Below are positions 1 to 9,273 of a DNA stretch of 64,000 bases, piece by piece. The translations under genes were made by a program, and so were the position numbers. Positions within the stretch are counted from its first letter, which is position 1. Each line of letters opens with the position of its first letter. The stretch is from Streptomyces pseudovenezuelae (GTDB lineage Bacteria > Actinomycetota > Actinomycetes > Streptomycetales > Streptomycetaceae), in assembly GCF_001513955.1 (NCBI RefSeq), contig NZ_KQ948146.1, forward strand, positions 470,476 through 534,475. The letters run 5' to 3'. The notes below the pieces were generated by a model that made no database searches, was not told the origin of the DNA, and saw nothing but the letters and a program-made list of their open reading frames with translations.

Positions 1-1254
1 GCCCCGAGCCTGTTCCAACTCCACTACTCGGACCGGTTCTTCGCTTTGTGCGCGTGGACGGGCTGCGGGGTGTCGGCCGCGCTGGTGGCGGGCCTGGACT
101 CCCGGCTGCCGCTGTGGGGCGGGATGCTGCTGTGGCTGGTGCCGTGGCTGCTGTATCTGTCGATCGTCAACGTGGGCCAGACCTGGTACGGCTTCGGCTG
201 GGAGTCCCTGCTGCTCGAAGTCGGCTTCCTCGCGGTGTTCCTCGGCAACGACGACGTGGCCCCGCCGGTCGTGGTGCTGTTCCTGCTGCGCTGGGTCCTG
301 TTCCGGGTCGAGTTCGGCGCGGGACTCATCAAGATGCGCGGCGACGCCTGCTGGCGCAAGCTCACCTGCCTGGACCACCACCACGAGACCCAGCCGATGC
401 CGGGTCCGCTGAGCTGGTTCTTCCACCGGCTGCCGCGGCCCGTGCACCGGGTGGAGGTGGCCGCGAACCATGTCACGCAACTCGTGGTGCCCTTCCTCCT
501 GTTCACCCCGCAGCCGGTCGCCACGGCCGCCGCGTCCCTGATGATCGTGACCCAGTTGTGGCTGGTGCTGTCGGGCAACTTCGCCTGGCTCAACTGGATC
601 ACGATCGTGCTGGCGGTGTCGGCGCTGGAACTCCCGGGCGACGCGCCGGACCTGCCCGCCACCCCGCTCTGGTACGAGGTGACGGTCCTCGCCGTCGCCG
701 CGCTCCTCCTCGCCCTGAGCTACCACCCGGTGCGCAACATGATCACCCGGAGCCAGATCATGAACCGTTCCTTCGATCCGCTCCATCTGGTCAACACCTA
801 CGGCGCGTTCGGCAGCGTCAGCCGCATCCGCCACGAGGTGGTGGTCGAGGGCACCGCGGACGACGTGCCGCGCAGGGACTCCGAGTGGCGGGAGTACGAG
901 TTCAAGGGCAAGCCGGGCGATCCACGGCGCTGGCCGCGCCAGTTCGCGCCCTACCATCTGCGTCTGGACTGGATGATGTGGTTCGCCGCGCTGTCCCCGG
1001 CGTACGCCGGGGCGTGGTTCGGCACGATGGTCGAGCGACTCCTGGAGAACGACCCCGCCACGCTGCGGCTGTTGCGCCGCTCCCCGTTCCCGGCGGACGA
1101 GCCGCCCCGTCATGTCCGCGCCCGACTGTTCCGGTACCGGTACACCACCTGGCGCGAGCTTCGGGAGACGGGGGCGTGCTGGGAGCGGACGTACGTGCGG
1201 GAGTTCCTGCCGCCCACACGGTTGACGCGGCCGGCCGCAGGTCAGAGGCCGTAG
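1..1254 (+). CDS. Lipase maturation factor family membrane protein, 5' end outside window
   Basis: The frame is open from the first base, so the N-terminus is cut off by the window; 417 codons remain. Several hydrophobic membrane segments lie in the first ~230 residues (one around LLWLVPWLLYLSIV). They are followed by a soluble C-terminal part with a W/R/Y-rich stretch (WPRQFAPYHLRLDWMMWF) typical of the LMF1/LMF2 family. Vertebrate LMF1 is an ER membrane protein needed for lipase folding; the role of bacterial members is not established. The 3' end overlaps the convergent lactonase gene by 13 nt. Family assignment is from recognisable motifs; function in this organism is unknown. Confidence 0.8.
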   Translation, partial: APSLFQLHYSDRFFALCAWTGCGVSAALVAGLDSRLPLWGGMLLWLVPWLLYLSIVNVGQTWYGFGWESLLLEVGFLAVFLGNDDVAPPVVVLFLLRWVLFRVEFGAGLIKMRGDACWRKLTCLDHHHETQPMPGPLSWFFHRLPRPVHRVEVAANHVTQLVVPFLLFTPQPVATAAASLMIVTQLWLVLSGNFAWLNWITIVLAVSALELPGDAPDLPATPLWYEVTVLAVAALLLALSYHPVRNMITRSQIMNRSFDPLHLVNTYGAFGSVSRIRHEVVVEGTADDVPRRDSEWREYEFKGKPGDPRRWPRQFAPYHLRLDWMMWFAALSPAYAGAWFGTMVERLLENDPATLRLLRRSPFPADEPPRHVRARLFRYRYTTWRELRETGACWERTYVREFLPPTRLTRPAAGQRP

Positions 1255-2078
1255 GTCCGGGTGGCGGTACCGCCGAGGACGTCGGCGCGTTCGGAGGTGC
1301 CGAGACCTGCGGTGAGTTCCTTCGTCACGGACATCGTCTCGCCGTAGGTGGCCCCCAGGGTGCACACCGGCCAGTCCGAGCCGAACATCAGGCGGTCCGG
1401 GCCGAAGGCGTCCAGGACGGTGTCGGCGTACGGGCGCAGGTCGTCGATCGTCCAGGTGGCGAGGTCCGCCTCGGTGACCATGCCGGAGAGTTTGCAGACG
1501 GTGTTGGGGAGGGCGGCGAGGGCACGGACGTCGGTCGCCCACGGTTCCGGACTGCCGGACGCGATGGGCGGCTTCCCCAAGTGGTCCAGGACGAAGGTGA
1601 GCTGGGGAAGCGACTCGGCCGCCTTGACGCAGGCGGGCAGTTGGTGCGGGAGGACGACCAGGTCGTAGACCAGACCCGCGTCGGCCACGGCGGTCAGGCC
1701 CCGGCGTACGTCCGGCCGCAGCAGCCACCCGGGGTCGGGCTCGCCCTGGACCTGGTGGCGGATGCCCTTGAGGCGGGTGCCGCCGGGGAGGGAGCGCAGC
1801 CGGGCCAGCTCGTCGGCGATGTCGGGGCGGGTCAGGCCCGTCCAGCCGACGACTCCGGCGATCAGCTCGTGGCCGGCCGCGAGGGCGAGGAACTCGGGAG
1901 TCTCCTCGGGCACGGTCACCGTCTGGACGAGGACGGTGCGGTCGACTCCCGCCGCGGCGGCCTCCGGCGCGAGGTCCGCCAGGGTGAAGTTCCGGCGCAG
2001 CGGGCTGTCCGAGGCGATCCAGTCCTGGTCCCGCACCGACAGGTCCCACACATGGTGGTGCGCGTCGACGACCGTCAC
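1242..2078 (-). CDS. Amidohydrolase-family sugar lactonase (L-fucono-1,5-lactonase-like)
   Basis: A 278-aa protein of the amidohydrolase-2/TIM-barrel metal hydrolase family. Metal-binding residues are visible in DAHHHVWD at residues 5-12 and in FGSDWPVC near residue 230. The GTG start at 2078 is chosen because the conserved N-terminus begins there and it forms a 4-nt GTGA overlap with the upstream mutarotase; a longer frame upstream is just the mutarotase read in another frame. In the non-phosphorylative fucose route this enzyme would open L-fuconolactone to L-fuconate in the cytoplasm. It is last in an eight-gene operon. Rhamnono- or galactonolactone are alternative substrates that sequence alone cannot exclude. 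Confidence 0.85.
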   Translation of the reverse strand: MTVVDAHHHVWDLSVRDQDWIASDSPLRRNFTLADLAPEAAAAGVDRTVLVQTVTVPEETPEFLALAAGHELIAGVVGWTGLTRPDIADELARLRSLPGGTRLKGIRHQVQGEPDPGWLLRPDVRRGLTAVADAGLVYDLVVLPHQLPACVKAAESLPQLTFVLDHLGKPPIASGSPEPWATDVRALAALPNTVCKLSGMVTEADLATWTIDDLRPYADTVLDAFGPDRLMFGSDWPVCTLGATYGETMSVTKELTAGLGTSERADVLGGTATRTYGL

Positions 2079-2389
2079 GGCAGCTCCCACACGACGGGCA
2101 GGCCCGCGTCGGCGCCCTCGCCGGAGTAGTCGTGCACCACGTCGAGGAGTTCGGCCATGCGGGCCTGCCAGGTGACGTTCACCGGGAGTTTCTCCAGCTC
2201 GGCGAGGAGACGGCCGTAGTCCTCGCACTCCAGGACGTGGAAGAGGTCGGTGCCGCTGCGCCAGATCGTCCAGGAGGCGGCCCCGGCGGCGCGGATCGCG
2301 TCGGTGAGTTCGACGGGCACCTCGCGGTGGGCGGCCTCGTACTCCTCGACGCGGTCCGCGCGGACCTTGGTGTGCAGGGCGATCCTCAT
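2075..2389 (-). CDS. L-rhamnose/L-fucose mutarotase family protein (RhaM/DUF718 type)
   Basis: A 104-aa protein, the usual length of RhaM-type mutarotases. It opens MRIALHTKVRADRVEEYEAA and carries the characteristic DLFHVLECEDY and VNVTWQARM segments. These enzymes interconvert alpha and beta anomers of 6-deoxyhexoses. The ATG overlaps the stop of the upstream aldo-keto reductase (ATGA) and its own stop overlaps the GTG of the lactonase, so all three are translationally coupled. The context (anomer-specific 1-dehydrogenase upstream, lactonase downstream) supports supplying the right anomer for oxidation. L-fucose is inferred from the adjacent dehydratase; L-rhamnose is the main alternative. 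Confidence 0.88.
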   Translation of the reverse strand: MRIALHTKVRADRVEEYEAAHREVPVELTDAIRAAGAASWTIWRSGTDLFHVLECEDYGRLLAELEKLPVNVTWQARMAELLDVVHDYSGEGADAGLPVVWELP

Positions 2390-3354
2390 GACGGCTCCTC
2401 GGTGGTCAGGAGGCCGGTGTCGCGCAGTTCCCGCCAGAGGGCGGGCGGCACCGGGGTGGCGAACTGGTCGGCGGCGTCCTCGACTTCGGCCGCCGAGCGG
2501 GCGCCCACGAGGACGCTCGCGACGGCCGGGTGGGCGGCGCAGAAGGCGAGGGCGGCGGCCCGCAGGCCGATGCCGTGCCGCTCGGCGACCTCCCGCATGC
2601 GCAGGGCCCGGTCCAGCAGATCGCCCGGGGCCTGCGCGTAGTTGTACGTCGCCCCCGGCCTCGGGTCCGCGAGCAGACCGGAGTTGAAGGCGCCGCCGAT
2701 CACCACGGAGACGCCCCGCTCGACGGCGGTGGGCAGCAGCTCGGTGAGCGCGCTCTGGTCGAGCAGGGTGTAGCGCCCGGCGCACAGCACCACGTCGACG
2801 TCGGTCTCGCGGACGAAGCGGGTGAGCATCCCGGCCTGGTTCATGCCGGCGCCGATCGCCCCGACGACCCCCTCCGAGCGGAGTTTCTCCAGGGCCGGAT
2901 AGCCCTCGCGAAAGGCTTCGTCGGCGTGGTCGTCGGGGTCGTGGAGGTAGACGACGTCCACGCGGTCGAGACCGAGCCGTTCGAGGCTCGCCTCAAGGGT
3001 GCGTCGTACGCCGTCCGCGCTGAAGTCCCAGACACGGCGGCGGGCGGCGGGGACCGCGAAGCCGTCCGCCAGGTCGTCGCCGCCGTGCGTGGACGGCTCC
3101 AGTCGGCGGCCGACCTTCGTGGAGACGGTGAACTCCGCGCGCGGGAAGGCGCTCAGGGCCTCCCCCAGTCTGCGTTCCGACAGGCCCAGTCCGTAGTGCG
3201 GGGCGGTGTCGAAGTAGCGGATGCCGCGCTGCCAGGCGGCGGTGACCGCCTCGTGGGCCTGCTCGTCGGGCACCTCGGTGAAAAGGTTGCCGATGACGGC
3301 GGCGCCGAAGCCCAGCCCGCTGACCGGGACGCCGCTGCTGCCGAGGGTGTTCAC
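2386..3354 (-). CDS. Aldo/keto reductase, probable L-fucose (D-threo-aldose) 1-dehydrogenase
   Basis: A 322-aa AKR. The catalytic tetrad is recognisable as Asp and Tyr in YFDTAPHYG, Lys in VSTKVGR and His in VVYLHDPDD. The sequence between Tyr and Lys (LSERRLGEAL) is typical of the D-threo-aldose dehydrogenase branch. It would oxidise L-fucose to L-fucono-lactone with NAD(P)+. The GTG start at 3354 overlaps the SDR stop by 4 nt (GTGA) and the gene ends in an ATGA overlap with the mutarotase. The substrate is inferred from gene context. Confidence 0.87.
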   Translation of the reverse strand: MNTLGSSGVPVSGLGFGAAVIGNLFTEVPDEQAHEAVTAAWQRGIRYFDTAPHYGLGLSERRLGEALSAFPRAEFTVSTKVGRRLEPSTHGGDDLADGFAVPAARRRVWDFSADGVRRTLEASLERLGLDRVDVVYLHDPDDHADEAFREGYPALEKLRSEGVVGAIGAGMNQAGMLTRFVRETDVDVVLCAGRYTLLDQSALTELLPTAVERGVSVVIGGAFNSGLLADPRPGATYNYAQAPGDLLDRALRMREVAERHGIGLRAAALAFCAAHPAVASVLVGARSAAEVEDAADQFATPVPPALWRELRDTGLLTTEEPS

Positions 3355-4106
3355 CGGCCCACCGGCCTCAGACGCAGTCCCTGCATGCCGCCGTCGACGG
3401 CGAGGGAGGTGCCGGTGGTGGCGCCGGAGAGCGGGCTCGCCAGGTAGGCGATGGCCCCCGCGACCTCGTCGGCCGAGACGAGGCGGCCGGTGGGCTGGCG
3501 GGCCTCCAGGGCGGCGCGTTCGGCGGCCGGGTCGGGCGCCTTGGCGAGCAGGCGGCCGATCCACGGGGTGTCCGCGGTGCCGGGGTTGACGCAGTTCACG
3601 CGGATGCCCTCGCGGACGTGGTCGGCGGCCATGGCGAGCGTCAGGGAGTACACCGCCCCCTTGCTCGCGCAGTACAGCGCCCGCTGCGGAAGCCCGGCGG
3701 TGGCCCCGATCGACGAGGTGTTCACGATCGCCGCGTGCGCCGACTCGCGCAGGTGGGGCAGGGCGGCGCGGGCGACCCGGACCATGCCGACCACGTTGAC
3801 GTCGAGGACGCGGTGCCATTCCGCGTCGTCGTTGTCGGCCACGGTGCCCTGGGCGCCGATACCCGCGTTGTTGACCAGGACGTCGAGTCCGCCCAGGTCG
3901 GCCGCGGCCGCGGCGACGGCCGCGCGCACGGAGTCGTCGTCGCTGACGTCGGCGCGGTACGCCAGCAGCGGCTTCTCGACGGACGAGGGGTCCAGGTCGA
4001 GGACGGCGACCCGGGCGCCGCGTGCGGCGAGGAGTTCCGCGGTGGCCCGGCCGATGCCGGAGGCGCCGCCGGTCACCAGAGCCCTCAGGCCCTCGAAGTC
4101 GCTCAT
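3351..4106 (-). CDS. SDR-family oxidoreductase, probable 2-keto-3-deoxy-L-fuconate dehydrogenase
   Basis: A 251-aa classical short-chain dehydrogenase. It has the cofactor motif TGGASGIG near residue 12, NNAG near residue 83, Ser in NTSSIGA and the active-site YCASK with Tyr and Lys, followed by the structural [11 protein letters not shown] loop. In known non-phosphorylative fucose pathways the step after fuconate dehydratase is NAD-dependent oxidation of 2-keto-3-deoxyfuconate by an SDR, and this gene sits immediately downstream of the dehydratase with an ATGA overlap. It could instead be the initial L-fucose dehydrogenase, sharing that role with the AKR. Family call is firm; step assignment is inference. 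Confidence 0.85.
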   Translation of the reverse strand: MSDFEGLRALVTGGASGIGRATAELLAARGARVAVLDLDPSSVEKPLLAYRADVSDDDSVRAAVAAAAADLGGLDVLVNNAGIGAQGTVADNDDAEWHRVLDVNVVGMVRVARAALPHLRESAHAAIVNTSSIGATAGLPQRALYCASKGAVYSLTLAMAADHVREGIRVNCVNPGTADTPWIGRLLAKAPDPAAERAALEARQPTGRLVSADEVAGAIAYLASPLSGATTGTSLAVDGGMQGLRLRPVGR

Positions 4107-5452
4107 GCCGCCTGCCCCTTCTTGTGTGTGCCGTCGGCGAGGTCCTCTGCCCAGAAGGCGCCGGCCGGGAACGTGTACCGCGCGATGGACTCCGGGCGCA
4201 TGGCCGCCGAGAAGCCGGGGCCGGTGGGTGCCCTGTAGTGGCCCGCGCGGATCACCACGGGATCGAGGAAGTGGTCGTGCAGATGGTCGACGTACTCGAT
4301 GACCCGGTCCTCGGTCGTGCCGGTGACGGCCACGTAGTCGAACATCGAGAGGTGCTGGACGAGTTCGCACAGACCGACCCCGCCCGCGTGCGGGCAGACC
4401 GGCACGCCGAACTTGGCGGCGAGCAGCAGGATGGCGAGGTTCTCGTTGACGCCGCCGACGCGGGCCGCGTCGATCTGGACGATGTCGAGGGCGCCTGCCT
4501 GGAGGAGCTGCTTGAAGACGACCCGGTTCTGGACGTGCTCACCGGTGGCCACCTTCACCGGGGCGACCGCCTCGCGGATCGCCGCGTGGCCGAGGATGTC
4601 GTCGGGGCTGGTGGGCTCCTCGATCCAGTACGGGTCGAACTCGGCGAGCGCCCGGGTCCAGCGGATCGCCTCGTCGACGTCCCAGCGCTGGTTGGCGTCG
4701 ATCGCCATGCGGATGCCGGGGCCGACGACCTGGCGGGCGACGCGGCAGCGCCGTATGTCGTCCGCCAGATCGGCGCCGACCTTGAGCTTGATCTGCCGGA
4801 AGCCGTCGGTGACGGCCGCGGCGGCGAGCCGGGTGAGTTTCTCGTCGTCGTAGCCGAGCCAGCCGGCGGAGGTGGTGTACGCCGGGTAGCCGGTCGCGAG
4901 GAGTTTCGCGACCCGCTCGTCGGCCCCCTCGCGTCCCCGGCGCAGGATCTCAAGGGCCTCCCGAGGGGTGAGCGCGTCCGTGAGGTAGCGGAAGTCGATC
5001 TGGCCGACCAGCCACTCGGGGTCCCCCTCGGCGAGGAGCCGCCACAGCGGCTTGCCGGCGCGCTTGGCGGCCAGGTCCCACACGGCGTTGACGACCGCGC
5101 CGATCGCCATGTGCATCACGCCCTTCTCGGGGCCGAGCCAGCGCAGCTGGCTGTCGCCGATCAGGTCGCGGTTCAACGTCCCCGGGTCCGCGCACAGTTC
5201 GTCGACGGACCGGCCGACCACATGCCCGCGCAGCGCCTCGATCGCGGCGACCTGGACCTCGTTGCCCCGCCCGATGGTGAAGGTGAACCCGTGCCCCTCG
5301 TGCCCGTCGGCCGCGTCGGTGCGGAGCACGACATAGGCCGCCGAGTAGTCGGGGTCCGGGTTCATCGCGTCGGAGCCGTCGAGCTCGCGCGAGGTGGGGA
5401 AGCGGATGTCGTAGGTGTCTACCGCGGTGACACGGGCGGGGGTAGAGGACAC
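4103..5452 (-). CDS. Enolase-superfamily sugar acid dehydratase (L-fuconate dehydratase)
   Basis: A 449-aa protein of the mandelate racemase/enolase superfamily, close to the length of characterised L-fuconate dehydratases. It has the paired lysines in [12 protein letters not shown], metal ligands in AIDANQRW and [11 protein letters not shown], and the catalytic His in VCPHAGGVG. The N-terminus [20 protein letters not shown] is characteristic of the fuconate dehydratase group. It converts L-fuconate to 2-keto-3-deoxy-L-fuconate. Downstream of the permease by 35 bp and ATGA-coupled to the SDR, it anchors the substrate assignment of the operon. Confidence 0.9.
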   Translation of the reverse strand: MSSTPARVTAVDTYDIRFPTSRELDGSDAMNPDPDYSAAYVVLRTDAADGHEGHGFTFTIGRGNEVQVAAIEALRGHVVGRSVDELCADPGTLNRDLIGDSQLRWLGPEKGVMHMAIGAVVNAVWDLAAKRAGKPLWRLLAEGDPEWLVGQIDFRYLTDALTPREALEILRRGREGADERVAKLLATGYPAYTTSAGWLGYDDEKLTRLAAAAVTDGFRQIKLKVGADLADDIRRCRVARQVVGPGIRMAIDANQRWDVDEAIRWTRALAEFDPYWIEEPTSPDDILGHAAIREAVAPVKVATGEHVQNRVVFKQLLQAGALDIVQIDAARVGGVNENLAILLLAAKFGVPVCPHAGGVGLCELVQHLSMFDYVAVTGTTEDRVIEYVDHLHDHFLDPVVIRAGHYRAPTGPGFSAAMRPESIARYTFPAGAFWAEDLADGTHKKGQAA

Positions 5453-5487
5453 GGAAGGCCTTTCGGTAGGGGACGGAGCGGCCGGGC

Positions 5488-6513
5488 TCAGTCCTGGGCA
5501 CGCCCCGTCGTGACGCGGGCGATCATGAGGGCGACCAGGATGATTCCGCCGTAGATGGCCTGGATCCAGAAGGACGGCACCTGAGCGAGCGTGAGCAGGT
5601 TCTGTACGACGCCCAGCAGGAGTACGCCGGTCAGGGCGCCGAACATGGTGCCCTTGCCGCCGTCGAGGCTGATGCCGCCGATCACCGCCGCCGCGAACAC
5701 CGTGAAGATCATGTTCTGGCCCTGGTTGGCGCTGATCGCGCCGACGTAACCCGTCTGCATGATGCCGCCGACCGAGGCGAGGACTCCGGCGACGACGAAC
5801 ACGCCGAGCATCACGCGTTCGACGCGGATGCCGGCGGCGCGGGCCGCGTCCGGGTTACCGCCGATGGCGTACAGGGAGCGGCCGACGCGGTGGTACTTCA
5901 GGACGAGGCCGGTGACGGCGAAGGCGACCGCGGCGAGCCACACGGACATCGGGATGTTCAGGAAGGTCGTGGTGGCCAGGGAGTAGAAGCTGTCCGGCAT
6001 GCCGAAGAGGGTCTTGCCCTTGGTGGCGCCGACGAGCAGTCCGCGCAGCACGATCAGCATCGCGAGCGTCACGATGAACGCGTTGAGCTTGAACTTCACG
6101 ACCAGGACGCCGTTGAAGGCGCCGACCACCGCGCCGACCACGAGGACCGCCGACAGGGCGAGCGCGGCCGGGAGTTCGGTGCCCCAGCCGGACTGGGCGG
6201 CGGGCAGGACGAGGAGGGCTCCCACGGCGGGCGCGATGCCGACGACCGACTCCAGGGAGAGGTCGAACTTGCCGGTGATCAGGACGAGCGACTCGGCCAG
6301 CACCACCATCGCCAGGGCGGCCGACGCGCCGAGGATCGAGATCAGGTTGCGCTCGGTGAGGAACGAGTCGTTGACGAACGCGCCGAGCACCATGAGCAGC
6401 AACAGGGCCGGCACGAGGGCGAGTTCGCGGGCGCGGCGCAGCAGGACCGTCCGGGCCGCCCGCGCCTCGGGCACCCGCGCCTGTTTCACCGGCGGGGCCT
6501 GGGTGTCAGCCAT
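5488..6513 (-). CDS. Monosaccharide ABC transporter permease (RbsC family)
   Basis: A 341-aa polytopic membrane protein with about eight to ten hydrophobic helices. It has the family segments [21 protein letters not shown] and [20 protein letters not shown], the cytoplasmic loop seen in ribose/xylose/autoinducer-type permeases. It forms the membrane channel for the ATPase encoded upstream, whose stop overlaps its start by 8 nt. The same operon carries the binding lipoprotein and fucose catabolism genes, so the likely cargo is L-fucose or a related deoxyhexose. Confidence 0.92.
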   Translation of the reverse strand: MADTQAPPVKQARVPEARAARTVLLRRARELALVPALLLLMVLGAFVNDSFLTERNLISILGASAALAMVVLAESLVLITGKFDLSLESVVGIAPAVGALLVLPAAQSGWGTELPAALALSAVLVVGAVVGAFNGVLVVKFKLNAFIVTLAMLIVLRGLLVGATKGKTLFGMPDSFYSLATTTFLNIPMSVWLAAVAFAVTGLVLKYHRVGRSLYAIGGNPDAARAAGIRVERVMLGVFVVAGVLASVGGIMQTGYVGAISANQGQNMIFTVFAAAVIGGISLDGGKGTMFGALTGVLLLGVVQNLLTLAQVPSFWIQAIYGGIILVALMIARVTTGRAQD

Positions 6514-7999
6514 GGTGGTCCACTCCTTCGATGGAGGCGATCAGCTCGTGGTCGCGCCAGCCGGCCGGGTGCTCGGCGACCACGCGGCCGTGGAAGAGGA
6601 CGAGGACGCGGTCGCAGCGGCGCAGGTCGTCGAGTTCGTCGGAGACGACGAGGACCGCGGTGCCGTCCTCGCGGGCGGTGTCCACGCGGGAGAGCAGGGA
6701 CTCCTTGGACTTCACGTCGACGCCCGCGGTGGGGTTGATGAGGACCAGCAGACGGGGGTCGGAGGCGAGGGCGCGGGCCATGACGACCTTCTGCGCGTTG
6801 CCGCCGGAGAGATCGGAGACGGGCTGGTCGGGGCCCTCGGTGTGGATGTCGAGGCGGTCGATCAGTTCGGTGGCGAAGCCGCGCTTGCGGTCGGTGCCGA
6901 CGAAGCCGTGGCGGCCGAGCCGGTCCAGGACGCTGAGGGTGGCGTTGTCGCCGATGGTCATGCCGAAGACCAGGCCCTGGGCGTGCCGGTCCCGCGGCAC
7001 GAAGCCGACGCCGGCCTTCAGGCTGGCCTGTACGTCGCCGAACGGCAGCGGCCTGCCGTCGAGCCGTGCGGTGCCGCTCGTCGGCGTGTGCAGTCCCGTG
7101 AACGACTCGGCGAGCTCGGTCTTGCCGCTGCCGCTGATGCCGGCGAGCCCGACGACCTCACCGCGGCGCACGGTGAGGTCGACGTCCTCGTAGGCGTCGG
7201 AGGTCAGGCCGCGGGCGTCGAGGAGGACGGGCGCGGTGTCCTCGACCTGCCTGAGCTGTACGGCCTGTTCGGCGAGGGTCTCGCCGGCCATGGCCTCGAT
7301 CAGGGCGGCCCGGGGCATGTCGGCGACCGGGGCCGTGGTGATCCAGCGGGCGTCCCTGAGGACCGTCACCGTCTGGCACACCTCGTACACCTCCTGGAGG
7401 TGGTGCGAGATGAACAGGAAGGTGACCCCGGAGTCCTGCAGCGAGCGCATCCTGCTGAAGAGGCGCTCGATCTCCCGTTTGTCGAGCTGTGCGGTCGGTT
7501 CGTCGAGGACGATGAAGCGGGCGCCGAAGCTCAACGCCCGTGCGATCTCCACCATCTGGCGGTCCTCGACCTTGAGGTCGGCGGTGCGTGCCTCCGGGTC
7601 GACGCTCACGTCCCAGGTGTCGAGGAGTTCGGTCGCCTGCTTCTTCAGGCTGCGCCAGCTGATGAACCCGCGCCGGAGCGGCTGCCGGTTGATGAAGAGG
7701 TTCTCGGCGACCGTCAACTCCGGTACGACGGTGGGCTTCTGATAGACGCAGGCGACCTTGCTCCGCCAGGCGTCCCGGTCGGTGAGCGGGGGCGCCGGCT
7801 CGCCGTCGAAGCGGACGGTGCCCTCGTCGGGGGACTGGAGGCCGGTGAGGATGGTGACGAGGGTGGACTTGCCCGCGCCGTTGCGCCCGACGAGCGCGTG
7901 GGACTCGCCGGGCAGAACGCTGAGACGGCCGTCGGCGAGGGCGGTCGTGGGGCCGTACCGCTTGACGACCCCCTGGGCTTCCACGAGTGGGGTGCTCAT
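6506..7999 (-). CDS. Sugar ABC transporter ATP-binding protein with two nucleotide-binding domains
   Basis: A 497-aa tandem-NBD ATPase of the RbsA/XylG/MglA type. NBD1 (residues ~1-240) has Walker A GRNGAGKST, a family-typical signature region and Walker B FIVLDEPTAQLD. NBD2 has GISGSGKTE and signature LSGGNAQK, but its Walker B reads LLVLINPTAGVD, lacking the usual Asp-Glu. This asymmetry suggests that only one site hydrolyses ATP. The ATG at 7999 overlaps the binding-protein stop (ATGA). The longer upstream frame is the shadow of the binding-protein gene. Confidence 0.92.
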   Translation of the reverse strand: MSTPLVEAQGVVKRYGPTTALADGRLSVLPGESHALVGRNGAGKSTLVTILTGLQSPDEGTVRFDGEPAPPLTDRDAWRSKVACVYQKPTVVPELTVAENLFINRQPLRRGFISWRSLKKQATELLDTWDVSVDPEARTADLKVEDRQMVEIARALSFGARFIVLDEPTAQLDKREIERLFSRMRSLQDSGVTFLFISHHLQEVYEVCQTVTVLRDARWITTAPVADMPRAALIEAMAGETLAEQAVQLRQVEDTAPVLLDARGLTSDAYEDVDLTVRRGEVVGLAGISGSGKTELAESFTGLHTPTSGTARLDGRPLPFGDVQASLKAGVGFVPRDRHAQGLVFGMTIGDNATLSVLDRLGRHGFVGTDRKRGFATELIDRLDIHTEGPDQPVSDLSGGNAQKVVMARALASDPRLLVLINPTAGVDVKSKESLLSRVDTAREDGTAVLVVSDELDDLRRCDRVLVLFHGRVVAEHPAGWRDHELIASIEGVDHHG

Positions 8000-9069
8000 T
8001 TGACCGTGTTGCCCCACAGCTTGGGGTCGTCGACGTTGTCCTTGGTGACCAGCGGCGCGGGCAGCTGGTCCTCCAGGATGCCGCTCGACAGCTTGACGAT
8101 CGTGGAGTCGTGGTCCGTCGGGCCGGGCTTGAAGGTCTTCCCCTGCATCGCCGCCTTGATGTAGTACATGCCGTACTTGGCGTACAGGTCGGCCGGCTGG
8201 GAGACGGTGGCGTCGATCTCGCCCTTGCGGATGGCGTCGTACTCCTGCGGGATGCCGTCGTTGGAGACGATGCTGATGTGGCCCGCCTGCCCGGCCTTCT
8301 TCAGCATCCCCTTGGACTTGAGGGTCTGCAGCGTCGGCGCGAGGTAGACGCCGCCGGCCTGCATGTAGATGCCCTTGAGGTCGGGATTGGCGTTCAGGAG
8401 GGTGCCCAGCTGCGAGGCGGCCGCGTCGGACTCCCACTTGGCGGGGATCTCCAGCACCTTCAGCTTGGGGAAGTTCTTCTTCACGCAGGCCCGGAAGGCC
8501 TCGGAGCGGTCGCGGCCGTTGACGGAGGCGAGGTCGCCCATGATCTGCACGACCTTGCCGGAAGGGATCTGCTCCCCGAGGTACTGGCAGGCCTTCTCGC
8601 CGTACGACACGTTGTTCGCCCGGACGACCATGGCGACCTTGCCCTTGTCGGGGGCCACGTCGACCGCGACGACCGGGACGCCCTTGCGTTCGGCCTGGTC
8701 GAGGCCGGCCTCGATGGCGGCGCTGTCCAGCGGGGCGACGACCAGGCCCTTGACGCCCTGGTTGAGCTCGTTGTTGATGTCGGTGATCTGCTGGGAGGGG
8801 TCGCTGTTGGAGTTGACCGTCTTCAGCGTGTCCACCCCCTCGGACTTGGCCATCCTGGGCACGTAGTCGTTGTACGACTGCCAGAACGGCGAGGTCAGCA
8901 GCGGCAGGATCACGCCTACCTTGCCGGTCCCGTCACCGCCCCCGGTGCCCGCGCTGCCGGTGTCCTTGGTGCTGCCGCACCCGGCGAGCACGAGCGAGGC
9001 GCTCGCGGCCGCGGCCACCGCACCGATGATCCGAATCCTGTTCCGCTTCCCCACTGTCCTGCCGGGCAT
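7996..9069 (-). CDS. Sugar ABC transporter substrate-binding lipoprotein
   Basis: A 357-aa periplasmic-binding-protein-like lipoprotein. The signal peptide has basic residues KRNRIRII, a hydrophobic core and the lipobox VLAGCGS (lipidated Cys near residue 32), then a Gly-rich linker. The mature part follows the ribose-binding (peripla_BP_4) pattern: SPFWQSYNDYV, PLDSAAIEAGLDQA, and a late IVSNDGIPQEY hinge region. ATG at 9069 is preferred over an ATG at 9111 because a GAGGAG ribosome-binding site lies ~10 nt upstream. First gene of the fucose operon, divergent from the GntR regulator. Confidence 0.92.
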   Translation of the reverse strand: MPGRTVGKRNRIRIIGAVAAAASASLVLAGCGSTKDTGSAGTGGGDGTGKVGVILPLLTSPFWQSYNDYVPRMAKSEGVDTLKTVNSNSDPSQQITDINNELNQGVKGLVVAPLDSAAIEAGLDQAERKGVPVVAVDVAPDKGKVAMVVRANNVSYGEKACQYLGEQIPSGKVVQIMGDLASVNGRDRSEAFRACVKKNFPKLKVLEIPAKWESDAAASQLGTLLNANPDLKGIYMQAGGVYLAPTLQTLKSKGMLKKAGQAGHISIVSNDGIPQEYDAIRKGEIDATVSQPADLYAKYGMYYIKAAMQGKTFKPGPTDHDSTIVKLSSGILEDQLPAPLVTKDNVDDPKLWGNTVK

Positions 9070-9139
9070 CTGGCGGCTCCTCGTTGAGCGTGTTCTCGCA
9101 TGATCGAGCATGAGCGTGTTCGAGCAGATGACGGCATAC

Positions 9140-9150
9140 TTATCAGACCA
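9140..9150. promoter_or_regulatory. Second, imperfect FadR-type operator
   Basis: TTATCAGACCA lies between the binding-protein gene and the GntR gene. It keeps the right half GACCA of the better site at 9203-9215, spaced about 64 bp away. Two sites in a divergent control region are common for FadR-subfamily repressors. The assignment rests on resemblance only. Confidence 0.4.
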
Positions 9151-9202
9151 CTCACCCCTGGCAATACCCCGTGGCGGCAGTTTTTCCCTTCTTCCGGCCA
9201 TA

Positions 9203-9215
9203 GTGGTCCGACCAC
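9203..9215. promoter_or_regulatory. FadR-type operator palindrome in the divergent fucose promoter region
   Basis: GTGGTCCGACCAC is a 13-bp inverted repeat with perfect 6-bp arms around a central base. It fits the TNGTNNNACNA-type pattern bound by FadR-subfamily GntR regulators. It lies 59 bp before the GntR start and about 130 bp before the binding-protein start, well placed to control both. Confidence 0.65.
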
Positions 9216-9273
9216 ATCGCCGGATAGACTGCGGCGCCCCCGGTGTGGGGCATCCGGTGAGGGGAGGAGCGGC

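Noticed and set aside
9100..9273. Longer N-terminus for the GntR regulator
   Set aside because: It crosses the operator palindromes and lacks domain sequence; GTG 9274 has a strong ribosome-binding site.
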